The translations under genes and the position numbers were made by a program. Below are positions 15,001 to 29,070 of a DNA stretch of 64,000 nucleotides, in pieces. The DNA lies in the NCBI RefSeq assembly GCF_000003605.2, contig NW_003155737.1, positions 815,500 through 879,499 on the forward strand, given 5' to 3'. Position 1 is the stretch's first letter. Each line of letters begins with the position of its first letter. This stretch comes from Saccoglossus kowalevskii (lineage: Eukaryota; Hemichordata; Enteropneusta; Harrimaniidae). Below the pieces are notes generated by a model that searched no databases, had not been told where the DNA came from, and saw only the letters and a program-made list of their open reading frames with translations.

Positions 15001-18000
15001 GTCGAGGGCGACAACGGAAGTGAAATTTCTATACACATTTGCTCAGTGATTGAAATAAGTACTAGAAACTACCACATCGGTAATACCTCAGTAGTTTTCC
15101 ATTCTAGGTTCAGTATTCTCGCGACAATCGCGTTGGCACGCTATCGCGACAGTTTATAATCGAGGTTTATATTTCTACCTTACACTAGATGCATTGTTTG
15201 CATATATCTACAAGTTGTCTGTATGTATATGCTATTTTTATACATGATAGTATCTCGTGATCCACAAGGCGTTTATCGTATCCCGATGAATACATGTCTT
15301 CATCTCAAAGGTTCCGTCTTTTTTATTATCCGCATCTTAAACATTAATTTGTTGCCACTCTCTATCTTATGTGTTTGAAACCTTCTCCGAGGCGACTGAA
15401 CTCGGTTTAATAGTCGGTTGAACCATTGTATTTTCTAGACAACAAAATAAAACGAAAAGTTAGATAACATTCTATATTTGTTATTCCATGCTCTTCGGGG
15501 AATTGCTATGTAATAGTCTAACAATTCATATTTTCTTAGTCATATCGAAGTGTCAGCATTATTAGGTGTGCGTTAATAACAGAGAATAATGCTGTCTACA
15601 ACGAAACATCGATAACATTAAAACGAGTAATGATGAACGTCATTCAACAGTTTCCATAGACTATACACTGTGTTATATCTCCCTGGTTATATAATGGGCG
15701 AAAAAAATATTTCTTTTTTCATATTTTGTTTCATAGAATTGTATAAATCATTCTGATCCCGAGTTCACAATTACGTGATAGTCATATCAGTATTTTTCAG
15801 ATGGTTATTATTTAGATTTTTTCCAAATATGTACAGTATCAGAGGTTGTCGAAATCACTGGCCGCCTCTTTACAACGATGTCGTTTTAAGATTTGATGAG
15901 GTGCACATTAAAGTGTGACATCATCATCCAGGAGAGACAGTAAATTTACTGCAACTATACAGGACTTCATTTCGTCGCCAACAAACAACAATGAATAATC
16001 AACACGGCCTCCGGATTTACCCGTTTGACATATTAAAAAAACATTTTTTTTGATTGATTTTATATCAAATGTATTACAATACACCGCATCTGTTCCAATT
16101 TAAATTATAATCGAGCGTACGCGAATGGCATTATGTAATGTCTAGACAAGTACGGATGTATACATTAGTGTGTTTTCTACGTCGTTTATTTACTCGTCTG
16201 GATGTTTTTAGGGTCTATATGGATTTTCGCTAATAAACAATCTTCTTATTACGAAGCCGTACTTTCAGACGCCAGATGCTGAGTCGATTCTATTTTAACT
16301 GCCGTCGTAAAAAGATTGTGTCGTAAAACTAACTCCCAATATATAGCATTTGTCGTGTTTTGTTATGATTTATTATTCTGTGTTATCTGTGTAATTTACT
16401 ATAAAGAACATCTCCCACCCATCCACCATCCACGCCAAAATGTATTTGATGCTATTGGGCAGTCAGTGGATATACCAGCAGAAAACAGAGGTTGTCGTCA
16501 GTCTTTAGATTTTTACTTGTCGTTTAAAAGCGGTCTGGCCTAATCCTGAAATGTAATGTGTCAAATGTGATAGCTTTATTTCTTGCCCTTTCCTGGATTT
16601 GTGCCAAATTGGGAAAAATCAGGAATTGTAATACGAAAGCGTATATGTAAGCAAGACGGATAGTTGGAACGACGTAATTAACAATTAATAAACACAATAT
16701 TCGGTCACAGTTTGGCGCTATAGTCACTCGTGTATGTACATTATCAAAATAACAACTGTTGTGGTGTATATGCTGATCAATAACAATATACACCATTCTT
16801 TTAACTAAATGGATCCCTTAAGTTATTAATTATTGTAATAAAGGGACACCTATTATAATTTCGACATATTAATACATCGGTAAAAATACGAAATACTGAC
16901 TGAATAAATGACTCATATTATAATACGAATAAAATCGTAATAATACTATCATATAAGTATTGCATAATTGTGGTAAGTTTGACCCCTATATGACGCAACA
17001 GTGGTTGATATTGACTAGAAGTTTATTCGGTGTGGTATTATTTTCAGCGAAATCATGCTCTTTATTCAGGCATATTTGTGTATAAATCTGCTGACCACGC
17101 AGAGGACAATTCTTATAATGGAGCTATGCGGTCCGAAACACTGGATACAAAGGTGTCATTTTTAATGTAAAGGAGCTGACCCTTTAGAACGAGGCTTCTG
17201 GGTGTCGTCGGTTTTGCTATCCGGGAACACTATCCACTGAGCGCAGCATACCTCATGGACGCCAAGCACGTGAGTTAAATCATTACGATAGGATAGTGCT
17301 GATGATTTATTTAAATATTTAACTACGAAACCGGAATTGAGTTTTGTACCTGTGTTTATTTTCATGATTGTTAATTATATATCGCATTGATGAATATTTC
17401 CTGCGTGATTAAGTACGTGTCGACCCTCAGTACTTGAATTCATTGCGAGCACTGACGATATCCAAATGTACCAAAGGAAGCTATTCACAGCTGTTCAGTC
17501 TTCAGGCGCTTTTTGCACTTAATTAAACGGAAGGGATATTCTCTATTTATAACATCTCAATGACAGGGGAACTCTTGATAATTTACTGTAAATTTATAAT
17601 ACCGTATGCCCATTATTTCAACGGCGCTTTCTAAACTGGTCGGTCGGCGCCACGTGCAGCTTCGTTAACAGAAAATACCTGGGCAGTGATACTATATCCA
17701 ATACATGTACAGATCGTTTAAATAACAAAACCCTTAATGATTTATTTATTTATTTGAGGTGTTATGACGTCATTATTTTATGACGTAAACCTGAATTCAT
17801 TCAGTTTAACCAACATAATATGATTTAGTCGTACGTGGATGTTCCTCAAATAGCGAATGGTCTGCGTCTCGTCCATTATTCCGAGCATTTCCGTCTTTGT
17901 CCTGTCATTTAAACAATAATAAATACCCCACTGTGCCATATTGAGTGAAGAGCAGGAGTGTATATGACAAGATAATTTGTTTGGTGAGGCCTCTAGGCCC

Positions 18001-18940
18001 TTCTCTAAATCCAATATGACGCTGGGGGCATTATTGCTGTTATAAAACACCACCATGAAATGAATTTACTTGCGAATAGAGATTTACATAATCGTGTGCT
18101 ATTGTAAAGCTATGACGTCATAGAAACCTCTAATTCTGATAGCAATGATGTATAACAGGCAACAGCGCACAGTGTCATCCTTTATTCCCCAATAAAGGGT
18201 AATATAGTTTTGGGTAGGATGGTGGCTGATTTATTCATTGTGCAATTTGTCGGGAGCGGAATCACAGTCTTTAGGGTAGAATAAATATGACATTAAGAGC
18301 AGGGGACAACTCTTCGACGACTGGGAAATATGACATCCAGGGCAGGTGACAACGCTTCTCTAAATAAAATCCCAATCCATATTGGCATGATAATGGCAAC
18401 CATTGCGTAAGGCTCATCTTTTGATCAAATAGATTAACTCGTCATTTATTGAACCTTACCACCTAAAATATTATGACAATGTGCAGACACATTTAGGCTT
18501 CTGGCGTATCCATCGTAGAGTGGTACAATTTCACGGACAGTGTGAATATTATTGACTTGACGTTTTGTCATTTCACGATCTCATAACTAATGTACTCATG
18601 TGATCACAAAACGGAAGTGTATACTAATGAGACTGCAAACGTTATTTGCTCATCATCTTAATAATCATAAAACATTAAATTTGAACGTATATAATTACCT
18701 AATATCCTGATTTCAGTTATGTGGTATAAATGTATTTATAAATGTATCTCTGTGCGATTCATAAAGTGATAAAATGTGGCTTACCATATGTGCGCTATGT
18801 ATGTATTGAATGTGTGTGATGTGCGTATTGGTTCGAAAATGACCGTTCGTATTGCCACTACAGTCTTATTCAATCGTGAACCATTCCAAATCTATTAAAT
18901 TATTCATATTTTGTTGTTGATGTGCTCCACTTCTAAACTC
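12069..18940. other. Intergenic DNA, nothing coding recognised
   Basis: This stretch has short shadow ORFs only. It contains a two-copy GGGACACTCCCCGGCCC direct repeat (12516-12557) in a small GC-rich patch, an A/T-only low-complexity stretch near 14083-14135, and TGACGTCA octamers at 14953, 17765 and 18113. A direct repeat around ATATGACAT...GCAGG(G/T)GACAAC lies at about 18285-18355. Confidence 0.55.
12516..12557. repeat. Two-copy GC-rich direct repeat
   Basis: GGGACACTCCCCGGCCC occurs twice, separated by ACGA, in a GC-rich island within AT-rich DNA. Confidence 0.75.
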
Positions 18941-18965
18941 TTAATTAATTAATTAATTAATTAAG
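18941..18965. repeat. (TTAA)n microsatellite
   Basis: Six TTAA units follow each other with no interruption. Confidence 0.9.
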
Positions 18966-19129
18966 TTACAGTGCAGACTATTGGTGTCATTTCAGATCAA
19001 TCTTAAGTTGATGATATCAATTTCTTTTTAATTACACATAATTATTTTGTGTTTATTAGTGTAATATACATAGTCGATGTTGTATTGGTTATCGGGTCAG
19101 TCGTAGACACACATCGTAAATAGACTAAA

Positions 19130-19500
19130 TGGAGTTCAATTGTTGCAGTGGTCAGTGACATCACGTCGAATACTATCCACTTGAAACATCGATCCAAATG
19201 TTGAGTGTTGAGTGATTTCACGTTGAATAATGTCCGCTTGACACAATGACCTAAAGTATCACATCACGTGAATTCACGTCGAATAATTTCCACTAGGTAC
19301 AGTGACCAAACAACATCACGTTTAATACTCTCCAAATGACACAACTGATTAGTGCTACGTCGAATGATGAAACTCGTCAAATACTGCCCGCTAGACACAG
19401 TGGCCAACGACGTCACATCGAATGATATTCACTAGTTAAAGTGATTAATATCGTACTAGACATGCTAAATGTCACGTCAAATAATGTCCACTAGATGGTC
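19130..19500. repeat. Degenerate tandem array around CACGTCGAATA
   Basis: The phrase (T)CACGTCGAATAATNTCCACT followed by AGACACAGTGACCAA recurs about six times with many substitutions and variable spacing (roughly 50-70 bp). It is an old, decayed minisatellite. Confidence 0.65.
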
Positions 19501-22500
19501 ATGCGTAAATGTTCAAAAAACGTTGTCACTGGATTCTGGGCAAGAAAGTTAGGTTACTGGTTTTCATACATTGGGAACACTCGGCGTATATTTATAATGT
19601 CATCATTGCCATGAAAACCATTGATCTGTCATCTGCCGATACGGATTTCAGTTTGTAGTCAGATCCTTGAATCACGTGTCGCCCGCTCTTACACTGGTTA
19701 ATAAAATGTATACAATGATATCGCAACACTATCTACTGTTAGAAAAACTGATATATTTAATCATAATACAACGTTGCAGCCCGAAGTGCTGATCAGCTTA
19801 GCAGGTGAACTTAATCCAGCTCAGGTGATGAGCACGATCTAATAAATCCTATTACGTCACTTCCTGGCAGTGGACATATATAACTTTGCTACTAAGACGT
19901 TTAATTATTCAACAATTGACGAGGAACACGAGTTTTTTGTTTACAAAACACCACATAATAAACTCGCGACCATATATCACATGGTTTCATTAATAACAAA
20001 TAATGTCTGAACATCAAAATGTTGTCCATCTTTAACATTCATAAAAATAAAATGTGAACCTGCTTTAAGGTTAAGGTAGATTGCTCGTCGCGAGGTTTTT
20101 TTTACATGTGCGTTTATTTTAGCTCATATTACAGTAGCAATTTTTTATTTGTTTTAGCATCAATCTGAAATCGGTGAATAATACGAATAAAATTATCAGC
20201 GGCTCCTATATTTCCCGTTGAAAATCCACTGAAATATTTTGTAATAATTCTAGACATCAAAACGCACTTTGCAGGACACTATATATGTTTCTTTAACCAT
20301 ATGTTATAGAGCATAATTTTGAGATATTGAAAACATTTCATTTTTAACATGATATATCAAATATGTTAATAAGAGAACATGACAATATTTTTACCTTAAC
20401 GCACGTATTTATAAAACACACACAATTTATGTAACAACAATGACTGAGAGACATTGGACTATTGATAACGCTTTAATTAAAAATAGCGTTGATCACAATT
20501 GTTATGACAACGAATAGTAGATAAAACAGCCAAGAGACTGTATGTTTAGATTCACTCGGAATTACACTTCAAGTATGATTGGAATATAGAGTTAGCCAAT
20601 TGGAACAGACGTACGTGGGCGTAATAAGATCAATTTAGGGAAGGAAACGTGGTCTTTCGTGATTTTAAGTTCGAGTGGATTGGTGAAAGGTGCAGTTCTA
20701 CCTGATATGCGAGCTGCTAGTGCCTACTTTTGAATCTCATCGACTTAAAGTGCACACTCCCATTTCACACACGATATGTACATAGTTCAGAAAAGTGCAC
20801 CGTGTAAGCATTTCTGTTCCCATAACCTCAGTCAAAGTTCTTCTTTTGAACTCATGTCGGAAATTGAATAGTTGCATTACGGATTCAGTGTTACGTACGC
20901 GTTAGGCATAAGTAATATTCTTTTAAAGTGTACACATATAGACCTTTAGCGCCCTTTACCATCCCATCCCATCGCAAGCACGCAATTGAAAATAATGTAA
21001 TGGCAAAAAAATAACATGCACATTTCGTTTATATTACTGCATTTAGGTAATACACGCACGCAGGGCTTCTGAATACCAGAAAAAGTATGCTTAATTCGGT
21101 CAATGAAATGCTGAGTGTATATTATATTTGATTGAAGGCTATCAAAAATGAAGTATCATGTCGAATCGATAGACTTTAGTCATGCATTAACAGACGGCAA
21201 ATGTCTGTATTCAAAAATCGTGATGTTCTCAAGTGTCTGTCGGATGGATGATGATAGTGGACATGTTGTTGCCCCTGGAAACAAGGCTTCCAACAATATT
21301 GTGTTTGTTTGTAAGTCATATTAATATGCCTCCCCGGGCTTAAATGATATATAATTCTACTTACTTACAAACAAATAACTTTTAGTAAATAACTGTTTCT
21401 GTCAAAAGTAATTTTTATGAAAATCCATGAAACACCAGATAAAGTTAATGGATCATTTTATTTAATGTTCAACAATAGAGATGTCTAAAATATTAACATA
21501 TGTGTTGTCTGTTATTAAAAAAGAACCCAAAATACTGTGACTTATTTCCCAGAAGAGATATAAATATTGAAATTAAAAAATCACTTTTGATTTTATTGTA
21601 AATTTAAAGTTGAGCTTTAAGAACAATATTCGTCAAGCATTTCTTAATAAAAATTATAATAGAATGATATATTAAGTTGAACTTCTAAGGGTCAGATTTC
21701 CACCAGTATATAAAGCAAGAGAGGTAATTTTAATTTTACTATCATCAATGTTTCACAGCTTTACAGCAATATCTTATATTTTCTAATCTATGGGGTGAAT
21801 ATTTCCCGACTCATTTACTATAACCGAGCCTGCAGTACATATACAGACTTTTCAAAACTATTACTCAGGATTTCTTCATTTGTACATGGCCATGAGTTTT
21901 AAATTTATATGTATTTAATTTGTATTATTTATAATTATTCGAGCAATATACTCACTTGTTACATAATTAGTTATGATATCCCCGGAAGACATGTTTTAGT
22001 ATTATTTACGTCCTTGAATTGCTATTCAAAATAGTTTCCATGGTTTCTAAACTACTGGCAGGTATATTGCAATTATAATAACCGTGCAATTGTTGTACTC
22101 CCATGGAACCAGCTCGACGAATCAGAGTTTTCAATAATTGGTCAGGTGTCCTTCAACACCAAAAACTATCGTTAATGGGTTATGAATGCTACTGAAACTC
22201 ATAGTCGGAAAATTGAGTAAAAATAAATCCTATTTGGGTTGAACATTTAAAATAATCGGCCTCTACCCTGGGTGCGTGGGTCAGAAAATTATTATTATTA
22301 TTATTATACTGTGATTACACTCGGTGCCAGTCAATTTTGTTCTGTTTTATAATTGAAAACGTAAATTGTGATTCTGATAAATACATTTATTTGAACGCAA
22401 TTGTAATCATTGTGAGCAATTTAACTATTCGTCTGACAATAACATATGATAAGAAATCGTCTTCGATTTAATCGTTCCACAATTACTTGAAACACGTTTT

Positions 22501-25500
22501 CATTTATAACTGTATTTCAGAAAAAGATTATGATGACCTAGTTAAGCGCGTTGAATGGTAAGCGGGTTAACCAGTTTCCCAGATCGCTGTTTTTAGTGTA
22601 TTATATGCAACTGGGCAAATTAAGTGTGCTTTAACTCATCTGCTTGTAGAATTTAAGACAGATTTATCGACAAATTGGTTTCATGCACGGGTAGGTTTGA
22701 ATATAAGTGTAACAAAAATTAAAACATTATACACCTAGCTAAAAACGTCACAGAGCAATGCTAAGAAGCTGATTAATTTATTTTGTATTTAAATACACAA
22801 ATGAAAACAATTTCACTATTTATTTGTAATATATGTGTTCGTTTTATTCACGATTCTCCCGAAAATACTAACCATTATAAACTTTCGATTTTAGTACTGA
22901 GATATCAATTATCTATTTAGTGGCGAGCGATGAATACGTGAAAGTTACTCTGGAACTATAAATGCATATGACAGATGGTAACAACTAGTACAAATCGACA
23001 TTTGTACTAGTACATCTGTTAATGGTTTTTGGGCTATACAATCACGGCACCCTTATATGGCAATGTTACAACAGTCATTAATTTACATGCATATGAATAA
23101 TGTAAATGGGATTTCATCGCCTTGGCAACAAATATCACCCCCATCGCCAGAAATTAGCAACAGACAACTCAGCTTTGTACCCAAGTGATACTCCTTATCT
23201 CAAATAACTGTATTTCTGCATGAAGTTTTTTATTCAAGGATTCGCTATCGAAAAACTGGCAGGTGCACGTACATATGGAGATCAAACCTCTTTAAAATTT
23301 TATGAGATGAGATATTGAATCCTATAAATTGCTTTCATACTGGTGACTCCAGAAGAAATTAACGGAGTCTATATGCCATATCGTATAGTGATAATTGATT
23401 GTCGTATTTAATTAACTCAAATTCCGCAGCACACGCTATAGGTTTGAAGTACACATATTATTTAGAATATGATTACACCGTGCCAACAAATTACGACGAT
23501 GTCGAAAATCTCGACATCTGTGCACAAATATCAAATAGTTTTGTTTTAATTGCTACATGCCAGAATATTAAAATAGTCGAGTATACGTATACGAGCAAAT
23601 TACTGTGAAAAGTAATCTCGACCCAAATAGACAAGCAATATATCAAAAAAAAAATGCCAATATTGCAAGGCTTATGAATGTACCGTTTAAGTGGAGGAGA
23701 CGTGAGAATAATAACGGCATGTTGCCTTGATTAATGTGGATTCTGTTTCCACGACTGTTTCATTGATATATACGGTTTATTGGTTTTCCCAGTCGTGAAA
23801 GATTGGATTTGTACGCGTTCGTTACGGCACCGTGGACGATGAGGTGTCTGCAATCGTCGTCTAGTCGAATCTGACGACGTTGACTCCACTTCAACGCGGC
23901 GGTGTGTAATTCGGATTGATTACCGGTCTCGTAACTTTGACATTTTACACGGATGGTTTCGTATATGTACACAGGAAGTGAAATACATACACAGTGAATT
24001 GAAAGAGACATACAACGTGTTCTTAATAAACACAGATACATGCGTGTTATTTGATCACTCCTTATAGTCCATAGTTATGGCGTCATATCTTAACTCGGGT
24101 ATCGGGTTTTCGTAACATTATGCTTTCTCCTTCCTGAAGGGTGCGATATTATATAGTAACCCGAGTATATTACATATTATCAATCGTTTTTAAGAGACTA
24201 TTCGAGGTAAAACAAAATTATTTGATAGCTAAGTCGTATTAAACCGTTAATATTACACACGATGTATGTAATTGCCGATATTTGTGATAACGATCCATCG
24301 TCCACCAAGTGTATTGCAGATTCATTTCCTGTTTCTCAATAATTGTAAACTAAAATTTCGTTATAAATTTACTTCACTCCCAATAATTTGGCAAAAAAGT
24401 ATTTTTTTGGCCAACATCTGCTTAAACGATTGTCGAATATAAAATTTCTATGAAATTACCAAATGTTCAACTTATTATACTCAAAATCAACGGCTCGGGT
24501 TCCAATGTCGGGTAAGCCGACAAGTGTAATCGATAATATTAAATAACCCAATTATTTCAAACCGTCTTAACGTTATTCGACTTAGTTACAAGGTTAACTA
24601 TATTAATATCCAAGTTTCAAACATTCCTGACCAAGTATTCAGCAATTATTTTATAATCTTTTACGAGTTTCTAAATCCCTCCCACGATATACGCTGCTGC
24701 AGTGCGACATGGCAAGTAACACCGATTATATCCATACCAACCTAGTAAAATGAAATATGGCCAAACGGCTTTCAAGATACGATTCTGGAAAAGCAATTAC
24801 GCTCATGTAATTTTCCGAACGAATGATATGGATGTCGTTAGATGTTTGTAATCATATCACGCAGTGGACCATCCAGTGGATTCAATGGATTCATTACAGC
24901 ACGATACTCATCCGGCATATGCACATCGATCCGTATGGTTGTAATGCACTATATTTGTTAAGAAAGGTCTTCACTAAAATTTGTTTATTTTCGGTAATAT
25001 ATACCTAATTATATTCCATATAACAATTTTGTGAATGGAAGAATACCCAATCTAAGTAAATACAAATATTTTTTTACCTTGCAAAGTAAAAATGTATCTT
25101 TTTTAAAATGAAAATATATGTTCCTAACTTAGTCAAAACGCAGGTTATATTAGCCATATCACCCTCAGGCCATACATCCTTGCTATTTCGATTTAAATAC
25201 GTATCTGCGCAAACGTGGAGGTGATTTGCGTAATGGATAAATGGAGTAATTGTGAATTTTTGGGCGGAGCAAAACAGTAAACAAAATTGTATATTGTGAA
25301 TTCATTGTAGAATGAAAGATACTTTTTGTCAGAGATAGTATAATGCATTTCGTAACTATTACAAAGTTAGACATGCTTGACATGCATGCTTGCCGACCGT
25401 CCACGTCATAGCGGAATTCATAGCCAGGAACAAGGGCAATCAGTTCGCGAAATAATTGCATGCATGTTCATGAAATCGGAGTGCTCTTTCCTGTACTTTG

Positions 25501-27322
25501 GCTCAGGTTCCAGTCAACGTTTTAACGTCTTATGATAATTGCATTTGGACTAACTTATAAAGAGACATATACCTCCTGTATCAAATTCGTAGTTCTGACG
25601 TGACTAGAAATTCGAAATACATTCTAACTAGCCATCCATTAATAAGGTAGTCGTTAGTTGTAAGGGCTCAGGAAAAACAATCTTCTATAAATACTGTATC
25701 AGCCATTGTTATCAATGAACAAATTATTTTTTTACAATACACAGTAACGCACTTGCACGACCGCACGTATTCTGTATGTATACGTTTCCTAATAACATGT
25801 AATGAACGATGTTCACAATTCGCCAGTGAACCAACCAATCAGAAGAGTGGTTATCACACCGAACTATGACAGGCCAGATTGTAAATCAGAACATCATCAT
25901 CTATCTGACACTTCGTCCGTGACATCAGCTGATATTTTATCATACTCATCTTATATTGTATTATAGAATCCGGGCTGCTACGAGGATTGACGATAGCGAT
26001 AAGGAGGATTATGACGCGAACTGTTACCGGGGAAACTTAACGCACACTCCATCCAATCACATTTTGAAGAAGATGTAGGATGCTGTTGATTGACGAAAAC
26101 GCAATTATTCACTAACACAGGAATATTTCGTCACAATTACACAGGTTTGCGGGTAGCAACATACTTTCGACTTTGATCGTCAAAAAGGTTTTTCGTCTTC
26201 ATCAGTCACATTATAAAGACATCCATTCTAAAAAAACACCTTCGCCTTTGAAACTGCACATTACCTAGCTGACAGGTAAGAACCGTATGATATACAGCTA
26301 ATTCTCTAATTCATTTGAGTATGTAGGATCTGTGTTGATGAAAGAAAACTTGGAGATATTTATGAATAATAGGATACATTACCATAACTAAGACGAATGT
26401 TATCACCACAATGTCTAGGATTCTCCCTTCATCTGTGACATAAAACTGTTAAATATCAATTCTAACTAAATCATTTCAGAGTCAAGTGGTTTATTATGCA
26501 TAATGTAAATACGGTCATATAACATCCAATGTACATATTCCGTGTATGTTATTTCACTAAGTACATTGATAGTGTATATGTTAGGCCATGATACATACAC
26601 CACCTAAGGCTTGAACGAATATCTAATGTTTCAAATCTAAAACACCGTCCCTCTGTTTTAGAATTGAAATCCAACCTTCCCGTAAATTCAACTGATTCCT
26701 AGGCGGATTTATATAAAATACGTAAAGTGGGTGTAAATTTTGTCCATTGCAGAGTAGTGGAGGTTAATTAGCCAAAAGCCGCCTTTAGATTCGTCAATAT
26801 ATAATACCATATTGTATTACAATGTGTATAATACTAACCGAATTGCTAAATAGCCTATATTGTGTGTTAAACGCATGCATGACTACAGTGCGTCGTGTCA
26901 AGCTAATTTATGACGCGGGATACGGATTACAGTCACATTTAAATGTGAATTACATCGTAGACGAGTTTTCAGTTCCCGGGCGTGTTCTATGGTTGCCATG
27001 TTACTGAACGCGCTCGCGATGCAAAGGGGTCAACTTTTCAATCGGTGGTCCTAAAACCTGTTTGCCTCACTTTGTCGTAAATTGAATATATATGCTTATA
27101 TGCTGTCCCCCAAAAATATTTCACAAAGGTGTGTACAGATACAATTATTCGCATGTGTATAAAACACATTTTTTATACTATATGAAAAGTTCAAGAACTT
27201 ACAAAGCAAACGCTGCGTGTCTATAATACAGAATCAATATTTGCGACACAAAACTGATGTTGATATAGTAAAATACCTGACCAAACCGCGTATTCCTGTC
27301 TTTTTATACGACGGAAAAGACA
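19501..27322. other. Intergenic DNA, nothing coding recognised
   Basis: AT-rich sequence without a plausible exon chain. It holds an (ATT)n run at about 22288-22307 and a perfect 12-bp-stem palindrome at 22984-23011. Confidence 0.55.
22984..23011. repeat. Perfect 12-bp inverted repeat with 4-base loop
   Basis: ACTAGTACAAAT, CGAC, ATTTGTACTAGT. The arms are exact reverse complements. The function is unknown. Confidence 0.85.
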
Positions 27323-27625
27323 AATTACAATAATTAATTATTTTGTTTTTGCTGTGTTAATATCGCTACAGTGTAATTCGACATTAGGCTATTTAAAATA
27401 ATCAAGATGATTAAACTAATTCTACTTATCTTTCTACTAAAAACGTGCTCAATTTATGCAAATCATAATAGTCCGTTTTCGAAACATGTGTTTTATAATA
27501 TTATATTATATTATATTGAATTACATTATCCTATTTAAGAAAATGTTAGCTTTGTTAAAACTAACGCCTGGTAAACGAAATGCTTTATGGAATACATGTT
27601 GCATTGTCTCAAATCAACGTGCACC
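27323..27625. repeat. Duplicated segment, copy 1 (without MITE), ends at assembly gap
   Basis: This 303-bp segment is repeated at 27699-28212. The copies differ by a one-base indel and by a 210-bp insertion (MITE plus target duplication) in copy 2. Copy 1 ends exactly at the N run and copy 2 starts exactly after it, which suggests two haplotypes placed side by side by the assembler. Confidence 0.9.
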
Positions 27626-27698
27626 NNNNNNNNNNNNNNNNNNNNNNNNNNNNNNNNNNNNNNNNNNNNNNNNNNNNNNNNNNNNNNNNNNNNNNNNN
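27626..27698. other. Assembly gap (73 N)
   Basis: A run of N lies between the two copies of the duplicated segment. Confidence 0.99.
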
Positions 27699-28212
27699 AA
27701 TTACAATAATTAATTATTTTGTTTTTGCTGTGTTAATATCGCTACAGTGTAATTCGACATTAGGCTATTTAAAATAATCAAGATGATTAAACTAATTCTA
27801 CTTATTCTTTCTACTAAAAACGTGCTCAATTTATGCAAATCATAATAGTCCGTTTTCGAAACATGTGTTTTATAATATTATATTACTGTAGAATACTTTA
27901 TTTTCGCTTGGAATTTATTTTCGCTATTTTCGCTGAAGGGATGATTCCGTGAAAATAAAATCCAGCGAATATACTTTTTTTTCTATATTTCACATTAAAC
28001 TCATCAAAAATCAGTGAAAATAAATTCCATACAAAACGCCCAAAAAGCCCTTTCAGTGAAAATTAATTCCAGCGGAAATAAAGTATTCCACAGTATATTA
28101 TATTGAATTACATTATCCTATTTAAGAAAATGTTAGCTTTGTTAAAACTAACGCCTGGTAAACGAAATGCTTTATGGAATACATGTTGCATTGTCTCAAA
28201 TCAACGTGCACC
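27699..28212. repeat. Duplicated segment, copy 2 (with MITE)
   Basis: The same sequence as 27323-27625, plus the MITE at 27886-28093. Its length of 514 equals 303 plus one indel base plus 210 bases of insertion and TA duplication. Confidence 0.9.
27886..28093. mobile_element. 208-bp MITE with TA target duplication (Tc1/mariner-type)
   Basis: The ends are CTGTAGAATACTTTATTTTC and, in reverse complement, CTGTGGAATACTTTATTTCC. These form a near-perfect inverted repeat of about 22 bp. TA flanks both sides, and the uninterrupted copy at about 27510 shows the empty site with a single TA, which proves the insertion boundaries. It has no ORF, so it would need a transposase supplied in trans. The TA duplication fits the Tc1/mariner superfamily. 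Confidence 0.9.
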
Positions 28213-29070
28213 CTATACAGAAGGACATCTTGTTTTCATATTTCACACAATACATCTTCTCGAACGCACCGTAAAATGCAATTAGTAAGTCTTCAAAACT
28301 CCCCCGGACCTCTTGGATATGTGATCAATTTATTTCACAGCTGGAAATCGATTAATATTTACGACATACGCTCCATACTCCGGGACACAACGGCTGTTTT
28401 ATAATCTAATACATTTTTTTAGAATTGTTATGGTACATAACCAGTGATTTTGCTGAAATGGAGAGATAAGCTTTGCAAATAAAGTTCCATTCAAGTGATT
28501 CGTCTATAATATACCTAGTCGCCCCCCAAGGAGTAAATACAAAAAACTCTACTGTCAATCAAAGGTACATATCAAATAGTTGCTCTTGATGATCACTGAG
28601 AATGTAATTTATTCTATTTTAAAGCGCATATTAATGCATACAACATACATCGAGACGTATTAGACCACGGACACTGCTGAATAAGGCGTATCTATTCTCC
28701 GTCATTCAGAATAACGCTCAAGGTTATTTATCTCGAGTCGTCGCTCGAACTCTTATTACGTGGCTGGGGCGCCGCGTAGCAATATTCTTCTGAAACCGAG
28801 GTTTCCATTATCGACATTGTAGACTCCCTCTTATATTCTGCCTTCTGTCTCAATGTATTTTATTGCTATATTGCCGTGTTGGCGAAGTAGCTTTGAAAAG
28901 TCTGACTCACTTCCCACTGTAGCAGCGTGGTAGTTGTCAATTTGTGCGTTGTCAAATGAGTTGCTAGCAATTAGTATTCTCCTAGGTTCGCTACTCTTCT
29001 AAGCATAGTGTTGTTATATTACGTCACATTAATACTAGAAACATTTTCTGTAGGCATATATATATATATA
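28213..29070. other. Intergenic DNA, nothing recognised
   Basis: No exon, RNA gene or repeat is supportable here apart from the (TA)n run that ends at the hairpin at 29071. Confidence 0.5.

Noticed and set aside
29055-29070. (TA)n near the hairpin as a TATA promoter
   Set aside because: It is a simple dinucleotide run that is also part of the hairpin arms. No downstream gene supports a promoter.
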